Source of the DNA: Candidatus Onthocola gallistercoris
Lineage (GTDB): Bacteria; Bacillota; Clostridia; Lachnospirales; Lachnospiraceae
DNA length: 56,286 nt
Reading direction: 5' to 3'
Assembly: GCA_018715345.1 (NCBI GenBank)
Contig: DVLT01000037.1
Span: forward strand, 1-56,286
The first letter of the stretch is position 1. Each line of letters starts with the position of its first letter. A program made the translations under genes and the position numbers. Below, piece by piece: positions 8,363-16,734 of the stretch. The notes below the pieces were generated by a model. The model saw nothing but the letters and a program-made list of their open reading frames with translations. It did not search any database and was not told the DNA's origin.

Positions 8363-9238
8363 TTAGTCGCGCACCTCCTCCCAGAGGGGGATGGAAACGG
8401 CTGCTCCGGGACGGGAAACGGATATGGCGGCCGCCCGGGCTGCCAAACGAAGGGCCTGTTCCACCGGTTCTTCATCTGCCACACATTTCAGGAAATATCC
8501 GGTGAAGGTATCGCCGGCTCCCGTAGTATCCACCGTATCTGTTTTAAAGGCTTTCTGGAAAATCCTTTGTCCATCTGCCCGGTAAAGAGCCCCCTGACTT
8601 CCCAGAGTCAATACAATGGCCATGTGGGGATGATCGGAAAGGAGAATATCGCAGATCTTATCCGGTTCCTTTTCCCCTGTGAGCCACTCCCCTTCGATCT
8701 CATTGATCAGAAGCCAGGTGACTTTATGGAGTGGACACTGGCGTATGATAGCATTGGCCGGTGACGGATTAAACGCAATACTCATCCCCTTTTCATAGGC
8801 CAGATCCATCAAAAGGGGAATATGATTGATCTCGTTTTGGAGCAGAAGGATATCCCCTTCTTTGAAATGTTCCAGCGTCTGGCGGATATAGGTTTCATCC
8901 ATGGTCTGATTGGCGCCATCATATAAAAGGATGGCATTCTGCCCTTCCCGGCTCACCTGGATAATGGCCCTGCCTGTATCTTCAGATGAAGAAGCCAGAT
9001 ACCGGGTATCCACGCCGGAATCGCGCATCAGTTTCTCCAGCCAGGCTCCATCAGTCCCGATCTTTCCTGCATGGCAGACGCAGGCTCCCGCCCGGGCCAA
9101 GGCCACCGACTGGTTCAGCCCCTTTCCCCCCGGAAACATCTGAAAACCTAAAGATCGTTTAGTCTCTCCCGGACGCACAAAATCATCCACCTGATAAACA
9201 TGATCCACATTCACCGAACCAAAATTCAATATTCTCAT
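8363..9238 (-). CDS. rbsK: Ribokinase (PfkB family)
   Basis: Phosphorylates ribose to ribose-5-phosphate with ATP. The 291-residue protein has the ribokinase N-terminus ILNFGSVNVDHVYQVDDF, first PfkB signature FPGGKGLNQSVALARAG near 38-54, and the second signature with the anion hole and catalytic Asp, TVDTTGAGDTFTGYF, near 238-252. The start was placed at ATG with AGAGGTG upstream because it matches the usual family N-terminus. The frame is open for 33 more codons, and an alternative start with GGAGGGGG exists there, but the promoter overlaps that start. No rbsACB transporter is visible. Another PfkB sugar substrate is possible. Confidence 0.88.
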   Translation of the reverse strand: MRILNFGSVNVDHVYQVDDFVRPGETKRSLGFQMFPGGKGLNQSVALARAGACVCHAGKIGTDGAWLEKLMRDSGVDTRYLASSSEDTGRAIIQVSREGQNAILLYDGANQTMDETYIRQTLEHFKEGDILLLQNEINHIPLLMDLAYEKGMSIAFNPSPANAIIRQCPLHKVTWLLINEIEGEWLTGEKEPDKICDILLSDHPHMAIVLTLGSQGALYRADGQRIFQKAFKTDTVDTTGAGDTFTGYFLKCVADEEPVEQALRLAARAAAISVSRPGAAVSIPLWEEVRD

Positions 9239-9314
9239 CCCGACACCTCTAATCAAAGCATACTTTCCAGCCATCGATTTCGTATATCTGATCGTTTCAT
9301 TTAAGCTCAGATTC

Positions 9315-9344
9315 ATCATAATCCCCCTCCAAAACATGTGTCAA
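9315..9344 (-). promoter_or_regulatory. Promoter of the ribokinase gene
   Basis: Perfect TTGACA, an 18-base spacer and TATGAT, about 75 bases upstream of the chosen start. It argues against the upstream in-frame start codons, which would lie at or before the transcription start. Confidence 0.6.
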
Positions 9345-9381
9345 CCGCCATTTTTATATGTTTTTTACAATTTGTCCCAAT

Positions 9382-9424
9382 CAAAAAAACTCCAAAGCCT
9401 TAGACACGGCTTTGGAGTTTTTAT
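9382..9424. terminator. Terminator after asd, bidirectional in form
   Basis: A 15-bp perfect stem (9385-9399 with 9408-9422) with an 8-base loop. Both flanks are A/T runs; on the minus strand the stem runs into TTTTTTTG just past the asd stop codon. Confidence 0.85.
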
Positions 9425-9436
9425 ATCGATCTGTTT

Positions 9437-10522
9437 TTATTTTGCCTGGATATAACCCTGAGCTGTCAACAGTTCTGCACAAAGCACAGCTCCGCCGGCA
9501 GCGCCTCGAACAGTATTATGGGACAGACCGATAAATTTGTAATCATAGATCACATCTTCACGGAGACGTCCCACGGAAATTCCCATGCCATTCTCAAAAT
9601 CCACATCCATCTTCACCTGGGGACGATTATCCTCTTCCAGATACTGGATAAACTGCTTTGGAGCGCTGGGCAGATCCAATTCCTGGGGCAGACCTTTGAA
9701 ATGGATCATACGGTCGATCAATTCTTCTTTTGTCGGTTTTTTCGCAAATTTTACAAATACAGCCGCCGTATGGCCATTCAGTACCGGCACGCGTACGCAC
9801 TGGGTCGTGATCACCGGCGCCTCTGCTTTGACGATCTGTCCATCTACCACTTTACCCCAGAGGCGAAGCGGTTCCTGTTCGCTCTTTTCCTCTTCGCCGC
9901 CAATGAAGGGGATGATATTTTCCACCATCTCCGGCCAGTCTTTAAATGTCTTGCCCGCTCCGGAGATTGCCTGATAAGTGGTGGCAACCACTTCTGTCGG
10001 TTCAAATTCCTTCCATGCTGTCAGCACCGGCGCATAACTCTGGATGGAGCAGTTGGGTTTTACGGCGATAAAGCCGCGGGTTGTTCCCAGACGCTTTTTC
10101 TGAGCTTCGATCACTTCAAAATGCTCCGGATTGATCTCCGGAATGACCATGGGAACGTCCGGCGTCCAGCGATGGGCGCTGTTGTTGGACACGACCGGTG
10201 TCTCTGTCTTGGCATAAGCCTCCTCGATCGCCCGGATCTCATCTTTGGACATATCCACCGCGCTAAATACAAAATCCACTTCAGAAGCAACTTTCTCCAC
10301 TTCATTCACATTCATGACGATCAGATCCTTTACCGCCTCAGGCATGGGCGTATCCATCTTCCAACGGCCGCCTACCGCCTCTTCGTATGTCTTACCTGCA
10401 GATCGGGGACTTGCCGCGATCGCCACAACTTCATACCAAGGGTGATTTTCAAGCAGAGAGATAAATCTCTGACCTACCATACCTGTTCCGCCAAGGACAC
10501 CTACTCTTAATTTCTTATCCAT
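9437..10522 (-). CDS. asd: Aspartate-semialdehyde dehydrogenase
   Basis: Makes aspartate semialdehyde from aspartyl phosphate with NADPH, the branch point to lysine/DAP, threonine and methionine. The 361-residue protein has the dinucleotide motif GVLGGTGMVGQRF at 8-20, the SAVDMS segment, the active-site Cys in KPNCSIQ (about C158), and GAGKTFKDWPEM and HTAAVFVKF later on. Its length and motifs fit the archaeal/fungal-like subfamily found in many Clostridia, not the enterobacterial one. AAAGGAG stands 9 bases before ATG; an upstream in-frame extension lacks a ribosome binding site. It is a single-gene unit between its own promoter and terminator. Confidence 0.94.
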   Translation of the reverse strand: MDKKLRVGVLGGTGMVGQRFISLLENHPWYEVVAIAASPRSAGKTYEEAVGGRWKMDTPMPEAVKDLIVMNVNEVEKVASEVDFVFSAVDMSKDEIRAIEEAYAKTETPVVSNNSAHRWTPDVPMVIPEINPEHFEVIEAQKKRLGTTRGFIAVKPNCSIQSYAPVLTAWKEFEPTEVVATTYQAISGAGKTFKDWPEMVENIIPFIGGEEEKSEQEPLRLWGKVVDGQIVKAEAPVITTQCVRVPVLNGHTAAVFVKFAKKPTKEELIDRMIHFKGLPQELDLPSAPKQFIQYLEEDNRPQVKMDVDFENGMGISVGRLREDVIYDYKFIGLSHNTVRGAAGGAVLCAELLTAQGYIQAK

Positions 10523-10609
10523 ATTCTCAAACTCCTTTATTGATTTCTGTACCGTCCGAAAAAATGTCTTTCTGACGCACACATTTGTCTTTTTGTCAAC
10601 ACAGATTGT

Positions 10610-10638
10610 ATATTACACGAATTTATTTCAAATTGCAA
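10610..10638 (-). promoter_or_regulatory. Promoter of asd
   Basis: TTGCAA, a 17-base spacer and TAATAT, giving a leader of about 80 bases. The leader contains TTGACA but no matching -10, and I see no lysine riboswitch. Confidence 0.55.
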
Positions 10639-10656
10639 CAGTTTTTTTATATTTCT

Positions 10657-11382
10657 TCAAGATCGGATCCTTTCCGCCCCCAGTTTCATATATAACTTGG
10701 CCAGAGCAAATATCTCCCGTACGAAATAATTAAGCTGGAACAGGGGGTGGGAACGGGCGCCCAGCCCGGCACAGCGGGCCATCCCCACAGCCTTTGCTGT
10801 CTTTAAAGCCCGGTATATGTGGAAACTGTTGGTCGCAATGATATAAGACGCGTCCCGCCCGCCGATCCCCAGCGAATAACGCAGATTCTCCCAGGTGCTG
10901 ACGGAACGGTTTTCTTCTATGATCCGATCCCGTTGTATACCCATCTTTTCCAGGATCCTGCGGATACAACAGGCTTCGCTGATCGCTTCCCCATCGCCTT
11001 GACCACCGGAAGCGATGGCCACAGTATCCGGATTAGCCTTCATATACTCGGCTGCCGCTTCGATCCTGTACAAAAGGGAACGGGAAGGTTTACTGCCCCG
11101 TACCTGGGCCCCCAGGACGATGATATAATCGGCTCCCTGTTCCGGTTTTGACTTCCCGGCCTGTATCATGCGGTAGCTTAATGATCCCACTGCCGATGCC
11201 ATCAATACAACAGGCAGGCGCAATGTTGCCCATATTTTCTCCGGAAGGATGGACATACCCAAGCATACTGTTCCCAATATCGCCCAAAATGACGCGAATG
11301 TGGTCCTTATTCCTGCATATGATATAAGCATAGCATAATATATAAAACTAAAAACCCCTGAGATATTTAAAATTTTTTTCAT
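10657..11382 (-). CDS. YdcF/SanA-like DUF218 membrane protein
   Basis: A 241-residue protein with two or three hydrophobic N-terminal segments (about 8-30, 32-47 and 52-72) followed by a DUF218 domain: DYIIVLGAQVRGSKPS near 85-100, ASGGQGDGEAISEA, ENRSVSTWENLRYS and IIATNSFHIYRA. Relatives (YdcF, SanA, ElyC) are linked to envelope polysaccharide or peptidoglycan precursor metabolism, but the biochemical activity is not settled. The DUF218 domain probably faces the outside. The ribosome binding site is weak, and a TATACT lies just before the start. Confidence 0.82.
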   Translation of the reverse strand: MKKILNISGVFSFIYYAMLISYAGIRTTFASFWAILGTVCLGMSILPEKIWATLRLPVVLMASAVGSLSYRMIQAGKSKPEQGADYIIVLGAQVRGSKPSRSLLYRIEAAAEYMKANPDTVAIASGGQGDGEAISEACCIRRILEKMGIQRDRIIEENRSVSTWENLRYSLGIGGRDASYIIATNSFHIYRALKTAKAVGMARCAGLGARSHPLFQLNYFVREIFALAKLYMKLGAERIRS

Positions 11383-11473
11383 TCTTTTAGTATACAGCGG
11401 CTTTTCTCAGCTTGCAAGCAAAAGCCGTCTAAATGTCCCGGGGAATAACTGGAACAGGAGGATGATGAAATTT

Positions 11474-11944
11474 ATGTTGTCCGCAGAACTTTCAAGAAAA
11501 CGGATCGTGGACGGTGTCTGCCGACTGGAAAAGAAAAATACATATACCCAGTCCGAACAAAGAAAAAATGTGGACAGAGGATTCAGCGACTGCTCTTCTC
11601 TGATGGCCTGGGCATATATGACCATACTGAGGATCGATATCGGTTCGGACACCCCCGAACAGATCCTTTCTTTAAAAGGCGTGGACATCGACCAGCCCGC
11701 AGACGGGCACTGGCATCCGGATGCGGCACGACTGAAAGCCGGGGATCTGCTTTTCTTCCGCGGCTCTGATCCCACCCGTCCCTTTGGGGTGGGACATGTG
11801 GAAATGTACATTGGAGATGGGCAGATCATCGGTCATAACGACAATGGCCTGAAAGGCCCCACCATCAAAGAGATGGAAACCTTTTGTCAAGTCCGCCGGA
11901 TGGAAAACAAAAGTTATATAAAAACCCGCCGTTTTATCTTTTAA
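11474..11944 (+). CDS. NlpC/P60-family cysteine peptidase-like protein
   Basis: A 156-residue protein with an NlpC/P60-type arrangement: the catalytic Cys in DRGFSDCSSLMAWAY (about residue 41), then LKAGDLLFFRG, the catalytic His in GVGHVEMYIGDGQIIGHN (about 105-122) and a polar residue context. Such enzymes usually cut peptide stems of peptidoglycan. No signal peptide or cell-wall-binding domain is visible, so it may act inside the cell or after lysis, or be a spore or phage-type remnant. AGGAGG lies 12 bases before the chosen ATG; two nearer in-frame ATGs sit too close to it. Confidence 0.78.
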   Translation: MLSAELSRKRIVDGVCRLEKKNTYTQSEQRKNVDRGFSDCSSLMAWAYMTILRIDIGSDTPEQILSLKGVDIDQPADGHWHPDAARLKAGDLLFFRGSDPTRPFGVGHVEMYIGDGQIIGHNDNGLKGPTIKEMETFCQVRRMENKSYIKTRRFIF

Positions 11945-11972
11945 ACTTTTTTGTCCCAAATTAAATAATATC

Positions 11973-12001
11973 TTTATTTTTTCAATAAAATACTATATAA
12001 T
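11973..12001 (+). promoter_or_regulatory. Candidate promoter of the acidic membrane protein and S1 gene pair
   Basis: TATAAT with a poor -35 (TTTATT) at 17 bases, in a very AT-rich stretch before the next two genes. Confidence 0.35.
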
Positions 12002-12042
12002 GTGTTATATTGGTATTAAATTGGACAGGAAGGTGAGTATTT

Positions 12043-12351
12043 ATGAAGATAAGCAAATTTTTTAAATTTGTAGCTAAAACAGTAACTGTTGCCGTTGCTA
12101 TAGGAAGTATCGCATATATCGTTAAAGATATCATTGATAAGAAATCTTCTGATAACTTTGATGATACCTGGGACGAAGACTTCGAAGATGATTTTGACGA
12201 CATGTTTGAAGACGACGAGGAAGACACGGCTTCCAACAGGGAATATGTCAAAGTAAATCCTTCCAAGATGGCTTCTGACAGTTCGGAAACTGACACAGCA
12301 AAAGATGCTGATGCCAAAGAAGATACCAATGATACTGAAACGACGAATTAA
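12043..12351 (+). CDS. Small acidic membrane-anchored protein of unknown function
   Basis: A 102-residue protein with a basic start (KISKFFKFVAK), one hydrophobic segment (about 12-27), and then a strongly acidic Asp/Glu-rich tail with many Ser/Thr. It is likely anchored in the membrane with the acidic tail on one side and largely unstructured. AAGGTGAG precedes the ATG by 6 bases. The stop lies 17 bases before the S1-domain gene, so the two are probably one operon. I do not recognise a family with an assigned function. Confidence 0.8.
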   Translation: MKISKFFKFVAKTVTVAVAIGSIAYIVKDIIDKKSSDNFDDTWDEDFEDDFDDMFEDDEEDTASNREYVKVNPSKMASDSSETDTAKDADAKEDTNDTETTN

Positions 12352-12368
12352 TTAATGAGGTGGACGAT

Positions 12369-13025
12369 ATGAGCGAAGCGACACATACTACAGAAGAAAA
12401 GATATCATGGGGCGCACTCCAGGAGATGATGGACGCCGGTACCGTGCTTACAGTTAAGGTAAGCGGCGTTGTCAATGCGGGAGTGATCGCTTATGTGGAG
12501 GGACGCAGAGGATTTATCCCGGCATCCCAGATTACCAACGGTTATGTTGAAGATCTGAATGACTGGCTGGAAAAAGAGATCGACGTGAAGATCATCACAG
12601 TGGATGAAGAAAAACGCCGTCTGGTCCTTTCCGGAAGAGTTGTTGCCCAGGAAAAGGCAGCTGCCGAACAGCAGGCGATGATCGATGCCATCCAGGTGGG
12701 CGAAGTATTTGACGGTACAGTGGAAAAGATCACAACTTACGGCGCTTTTGTACGTCTTGAGAATGGCCTGAGCGGTCTGGTACACATTTCTCAGATCAGC
12801 CAGAAACGGATCAAATCCCCCAACGAAGTATTAAAAGCAGGCGAAGCCGTTAAAGTAAAAGTCATCAACAAGAAGGACGGAAAACTCAGTCTGAGCATGA
12901 AAGCGCTCCAGAGCGATGATGCCCATGACAAGGCTCCCCGTGAAAACTTCAAGTTTAAATCCGAAGGTGAAGCTTCCACTACGCTTGGCTCTTTACTGGC
13001 TGGCATTCAACTGGATGATAAATAA
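12369..13025 (+). CDS. S1 RNA-binding domain protein (two S1 repeats)
   Basis: A 218-residue protein with two S1 (OB-fold) domains. The first (about 24-90) has VVNAGVIAYVEGRRGFIPASQI and RLVLSGRVV; the second (about 105-172) has GEVFDGTVEKITTYGAFVRL, GLSGLVHISQIS and GKLSLSMKAL. A charged helix lies between them and a flexible tail follows. It resembles the S1 repeats of ribosomal protein bS1-type proteins of Firmicutes but is too short to be full RpsA. It probably binds RNA or the ribosome. GAGGTGG stands 5 bases before the chosen ATG; an upstream in-frame GTG is within the ribosome binding site. Confidence 0.88.
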   Translation: MSEATHTTEEKISWGALQEMMDAGTVLTVKVSGVVNAGVIAYVEGRRGFIPASQITNGYVEDLNDWLEKEIDVKIITVDEEKRRLVLSGRVVAQEKAAAEQQAMIDAIQVGEVFDGTVEKITTYGAFVRLENGLSGLVHISQISQKRIKSPNEVLKAGEAVKVKVINKKDGKLSLSMKALQSDDAHDKAPRENFKFKSEGEASTTLGSLLAGIQLDDK

Positions 13026-13036
13026 GCACACTTAAT

Positions 13037-13087
13037 AAAAAGGATGCCTCTTTCATCAATGAACTCATGAAAGAGGCATCCTTTTTT
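13037..13087. terminator. Bidirectional terminator between the S1 gene and the convergent oxidoreductase
   Basis: A 19-bp perfect stem (13038-13056 with 13067-13085) with a 10-base loop, flanked by A and T runs, so it can end both convergent transcripts. A second small hairpin (13094-13113) follows. Confidence 0.88.
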
Positions 13088-13153
13088 ATGTGGGAGACGG
13101 CTTAACCCGTCTCATTTAAGAAACCAGGTATCCGTCTCCAGTTCGTTAACTGT

Positions 13154-14149
13154 TTAATCCGCCTGCCTTCCGGCAATCTTTATTCCCGCCTGCCTTCTGG
13201 CCTCATCCAATATCTTCTGGACCATCAGACTGTGGTCAAGCTGCTGCTCGTGAGATTTTCTGTCGCCGGAAAGGATCATGTCTGTGAAAGCTTTCAGTTC
13301 ATCGTATAGCCGCTCCTTTTCTCTGTTGAGAGCGAAATGGACCGGCTCCCCAGCTCCCTTTTCTTTCCATGAAAAATGTTCAAAAGCATTCGCCTTGCAG
13401 TCACTGATCATATAGCCTTTTTCTCCCTGGATGTTGATGCGCGCCTCACTGCTGCTGTCCTTTGCCGCGGCCAATGTACATATAAAGCCGGGATATGTCA
13501 AGATCAGCACACCGGATGTGTCGATCCCCTTTTGGATATTGGCATGATAATCCACCTGATCCGGAGCGCCAAACAATCCGGTCACAAAGTGGATGTTATA
13601 CACATTCAGATCCATCAAAACGCCGCCGCTCTTCTCCGGATCAAACACCGGGTGGATCTCTCCGTTCTTAAAGTCATCATATCGCCGGGAATACTGGGAA
13701 AAATTCATATCCACCAGCCGGATCGGACCAAGCCTCTCCAATCCTTCCTTTACCTTTGCGTAATTTGGAAAATACTGGTTGCTGATGGCTTCAAACATCC
13801 AAAGTCCCTCTCTCCTGGCCAGATCCGCCAGTTCAATCCCCTCTTCATAGCAGGAGCAGAACGGTTTTTCGCAGATCACCGATTTCCCCTTTTTGAGCGC
13901 CTTTTTTGAAAATGTGTAATGGAGACTGTTTGGCACGGCCACATAGATCACATCCAGTTCTTCATCTTCCAACATATTATCGTAGTCGCCATACACTTTC
14001 GGGATACCGTACTGTCCAGCCATGATCTTCAGTCTGTCCGCTGAACGTCTGGTGGCACAGATCGCCTCCACCTTCAGATCTGCGACCTTTTCCGCCGCTT
14101 TTAAGAAATCCGGAACGATCGTCCCCGCACCGGCTATACCCACCTTCAT
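13154..14149 (-). CDS. Gfo/Idh/MocA-family oxidoreductase
   Basis: A 331-residue NAD(P)-dependent sugar or inositol dehydrogenase-type protein. It has the Rossmann motif GIAGAGTIVPDFLKA near residue 4, VIYVAVPNSLHY near 70, the family motif EKPFC with the conserved Lys near 95, and DLNVYNIHF near 180, where the family often has the catalytic His. The substrate cannot be told from sequence. It follows the DUF5808 membrane gene by 27 bases in the same direction, so it is probably the last gene of the GntR operon. GGGAG is 8 bases before the chosen ATG. Confidence 0.88.
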   Translation of the reverse strand: MKVGIAGAGTIVPDFLKAAEKVADLKVEAICATRRSADRLKIMAGQYGIPKVYGDYDNMLEDEELDVIYVAVPNSLHYTFSKKALKKGKSVICEKPFCSCYEEGIELADLARREGLWMFEAISNQYFPNYAKVKEGLERLGPIRLVDMNFSQYSRRYDDFKNGEIHPVFDPEKSGGVLMDLNVYNIHFVTGLFGAPDQVDYHANIQKGIDTSGVLILTYPGFICTLAAAKDSSSEARINIQGEKGYMISDCKANAFEHFSWKEKGAGEPVHFALNREKERLYDELKAFTDMILSGDRKSHEQQLDHSLMVQKILDEARRQAGIKIAGRQAD

Positions 14150-14176
14150 CTTCATCACTCCCTGATAAATCTTCGC

Positions 14177-15601
14177 TTACTGATCATACGCCATGATCGC
14201 TTCATAGGCCGCTTCTGTCTCCCCGTCAGTCTTTCCGCCCAACAGGTAAAGCTGCCCGGCCTGTGTCTCGATCCGGATAAATAAATGATTTTCCGGATTT
14301 AAGCATACCAAAGCGCCGTTCTTTCCGTCAATCTCAAATTTCCCCTTGAGCAAATTGGGGAGGCCTGTTCCATTTTTCCGGCTCATTTCCGGCAGTTCTG
14401 TCAATAGTTCTACCTTGTTTATATCCGCCAGATCGATCCGGTAATCCGTTGCCACATGATCCACCGCCAACGTATCCGCCTCCACAGTCATGGAAATGGG
14501 GGTAAACTCATCCAGACCGATCCAGATGGGAATACCGATGACGCAAAAGACCAGGAGCAGACCGATGATGACAGCAAAGATTTTACCGCCGCGGCTTCCC
14601 ATATTGATGGTGGTACCTATACCCATGGTCCGTTTCTCCACCATAAAATGCTTATCCTGAGGATTATAATAAATGCTTCCCAATATCCAGCGGCTGTCAT
14701 CATCCACATACACTTGCTGTTCTTTTCCATCGGTCCGCAGTTTCTGACGCAGCTTCATGATGCGAAACTCACATCGTATCCCAAGGATGCAGATCAGAAG
14801 GATATAGATCCCCATCCATATCATAAAACCTGTCATACCGCCCAGATATTCATGTAAAAATAGCAAGGTAAGCCAAACCGTTGCCGTATTCAGTATAAGT
14901 ATCTGGGTCCAAGCCATATTCCGCCGACGCTTCTTGCTCCGCTCAAAATTCACGTTCACTGTGCTGTTCAGACTGATGATTTCCGCCTTTTCCCGATCCA
15001 TCCATATCATAAAAAGCGCCAGAAGCCATGTCACACTGGCAAAGGACGCCAGTATCAAAGCATTATCCAAACGCACAGCCGCTACCGGTCCGGCAACGCC
15101 TTCATAGATGACCGGTATGGCGCTGAGAACAGATAATGCCGCCAAAATCCAAGGCCGGACCATCCGCACAGGCTCCGCTGCCGCCTTCATATCCACCCAC
15201 ACATCGCCCTCCAATGTTTTTTCAGATCCCTGCTTCCCGGTGAACCATCCGTTCATCATTTTTAAAGACCGGAGTTGACGGTGGTATCGCACAAATGGAA
15301 CATAGATCAGGATAATGGCCCCAAATATCCACAACATATAGCCGGTGATAAAAACGGTCAGCCACCGGGAGGTGATGAAAAATACCGGAAGTAAAAAAGC
15401 AGCCAAAGTCCACCGCTTCAGCGACTTTTTATAATCTGCCAACAGGGATATCACTTCCGCTTCATTCCGATATGTTTCCGCCAGCGTGACACCAAGGACA
15501 GTGGGTTTTCCTTTTACTCCGGTTTCCCGGGCTGCTAAAAAATATAAAAGGAAAAGGACCGGGTAAATAATGACAACAAGCAGAATATTTCCAACACTCA
15601 C
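14177..15601 (-). CDS. Multi-spanning membrane protein with DUF5808-like and PH-like domains
   Basis: A 474-residue membrane protein. Hydrophobic segments occur near residues 5-25, 65-85, 90-105, 150-172, 180-200, 232-250, 257-277 and 345-368. Between the last two lies a soluble stretch DDDSRWILGSIYYNPQDK, the hallmark of DUF5808. A C-terminal soluble part (about 370-465) looks like a bacterial PH-type domain. Proteins of this kind often sit with YtrA-type GntR repressors, as here; the family has no firm function, though a cell-envelope stress role is suspected. The GTG start follows GGGAGG by 7 bases; the ribosome binding site lies in the end of the repressor gene. Confidence 0.85.
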   Translation of the reverse strand: MSVGNILLVVIIYPVLFLLYFLAARETGVKGKPTVLGVTLAETYRNEAEVISLLADYKKSLKRWTLAAFLLPVFFITSRWLTVFITGYMLWIFGAIILIYVPFVRYHRQLRSLKMMNGWFTGKQGSEKTLEGDVWVDMKAAAEPVRMVRPWILAALSVLSAIPVIYEGVAGPVAAVRLDNALILASFASVTWLLALFMIWMDREKAEIISLNSTVNVNFERSKKRRRNMAWTQILILNTATVWLTLLFLHEYLGGMTGFMIWMGIYILLICILGIRCEFRIMKLRQKLRTDGKEQQVYVDDDSRWILGSIYYNPQDKHFMVEKRTMGIGTTINMGSRGGKIFAVIIGLLLVFCVIGIPIWIGLDEFTPISMTVEADTLAVDHVATDYRIDLADINKVELLTELPEMSRKNGTGLPNLLKGKFEIDGKNGALVCLNPENHLFIRIETQAGQLYLLGGKTDGETEAAYEAIMAYDQ

Positions 15602-15605
15602 AACG

Positions 15606-15992
15606 CTACCTCCCATTTCCGGATATCAGCTGATCATAAATGTCTCCACATAGTTCAAGAAACTGTTCCTTATTGATCCCGGACAGACTCGCTCTTGAAA
15701 TGATCATGGCCAACTGCTCCTGATCCCTTTCACTCAGATGATCCACATCCGGGAAAACGTTCTGGACTGTGGCTCCATTCCTTCTGTCTGTGAATATATA
15801 ACCATCTGCTTTTAAAAGCTGATAGGCTTTATTCACAGTCATGGAATTGATCCCTGTTTCTTCCGCCAATCCCCGCACTGTGGGGAGTTTCTCCCCCGGT
15901 TCAAGGGCGCCGGAAGCGATCCCCTGGACGATCTGATTATAAATCTGCTGATATATCGGCGTTTCACTTTTTAAATTCAAAGACAATATCAT
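15606..15992 (-). CDS. GntR-family transcriptional regulator, YtrA type
   Basis: A 128-residue one-domain repressor. The winged helix covers residues about 8-75: PIYQQIYNQIVQGIASGAL, GEKLPTVRGLAEETGINSMTVNKAYQLLKADGYI. The short C-terminal tail lacks the effector domain of other GntR subfamilies, which defines the YtrA group. These usually repress their own operon for membrane proteins or transporters. It is first in an operon with the DUF5808 protein and the oxidoreductase, and an inverted repeat overlaps its promoter. Confidence 0.93.
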   Translation of the reverse strand: MILSLNLKSETPIYQQIYNQIVQGIASGALEPGEKLPTVRGLAEETGINSMTVNKAYQLLKADGYIFTDRRNGATVQNVFPDVDHLSERDQEQLAMIISRASLSGINKEQFLELCGDIYDQLISGNGR

Positions 15993-16011
15993 ACATTCTC
16001 ACCCCGTCTTT

Positions 16012-16049
16012 GTATTATTTATATTAATACAAATAATACTTATAGTCAA
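16012..16049 (-). promoter_or_regulatory. Promoter and operator of the GntR operon
   Basis: TTGACT, a 17-base spacer and TAATAT. A perfect 9-bp inverted repeat (GTATTATTT at 16012-16020 and AAATAATAC at 16031-16039, with a 10-base gap) is centred on the -10 box, the position expected for autorepression by the YtrA-type regulator. Confidence 0.72.
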
Positions 16050-16208
16050 GATGGTTTGGATCTGTTAAGTGATTTTTCCACGGGTTTTCATGGATAAAGA
16101 ACCGGTTTGCCAAGCATTTCTTTCTGCGTTATAATGATTTTATGAGTGAAAGCGGGACGGAACCGCTTATTTAACGAAATCATCATATCAGATAGGGGTG
16201 CATCCATA

Positions 16209-16682
16209 GTGAGCAATGTAAGACGCGCAAAAGATAAAGATATACCGGCTGTTTTCCGACTTCTTAAACAAGTAAATAAAGTTCATCATGACGGCCGTCC
16301 AGATCTTTTTAAATGGCCTGCCACCAAATATACGGAGCAGCAGCTGCAAGATATTTTTACAGACGACCGGACGCCGGTATTTGTCTGCACAGACGAAAAA
16401 GATCAGGTGCTTGGCTATGCTTTCTGTATATTAAAGCAGGCGATAGACGACAATATCCTGACCGATATCAAATCTCTTTATATCGATGATCTGTGTGTGG
16501 ATGAAACGATCCGCGGCCAGCACATTGGCAGCACATTGTACCAATATGTACTGGACTATGCCCGATCCATCAACTGCTACAATGTCACTTTAAATGTATG
16601 GTCTTTAAATACAAGCGCCATGAAATTTTATGAAAAGTGCGGCCTGATCCCACAGAAGGTGGGGATGGAAGTGATCCTTTAA
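16209..16682 (+). CDS. GNAT-family N-acetyltransferase
   Basis: A 157-residue complete GNAT domain: VRRAKDKDIPAVFRLLKQV at the start, the core strand LYIDDLCVDETIRGQHIGSTLYQYV with the acetyl-CoA P-loop (about 97-105), and LNVWSLNTSAMKFYEKCGLIP at the end. The substrate is unknown; similar proteins modify small amines or N-termini. The GTG start has AGGGGTG 8 bases upstream; an upstream in-frame ATG has no ribosome binding site. It stands alone, divergent from the GntR operon. Confidence 0.86.
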   Translation: MSNVRRAKDKDIPAVFRLLKQVNKVHHDGRPDLFKWPATKYTEQQLQDIFTDDRTPVFVCTDEKDQVLGYAFCILKQAIDDNILTDIKSLYIDDLCVDETIRGQHIGSTLYQYVLDYARSINCYNVTLNVWSLNTSAMKFYEKCGLIPQKVGMEVIL

Positions 16683-16683
16683 A

Positions 16684-16720
16684 CAATATAAAACTGCCAG
16701 CAGACAGGGTCTGCTGGCAG
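16684..16720 (-). terminator. Terminator after the PHP phosphoesterase gene
   Basis: An 11-bp perfect stem (16694-16704 with 16710-16720) and a 5-base loop, followed on the minus strand by TTTTATATTG. It lies just after the PHP stop and may also block the convergent acetyltransferase transcript. Confidence 0.75.
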
Positions 16721-16734
16721 ATATCCGAACTTTC

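Noticed and set aside
9239-9337. 33-residue N-terminal extension of the ribokinase
   Set aside because: A TTGACA/TATGAT promoter overlaps the upstream start codons, and the shorter start gives the usual family N-terminus with its own AGAGGTG site.
10523-10656. Lysine riboswitch before asd or dapB
   Set aside because: The asd leader is only about 80 bases and the dapB leader about 100, both too short, and the lysine-riboswitch core sequences are absent.
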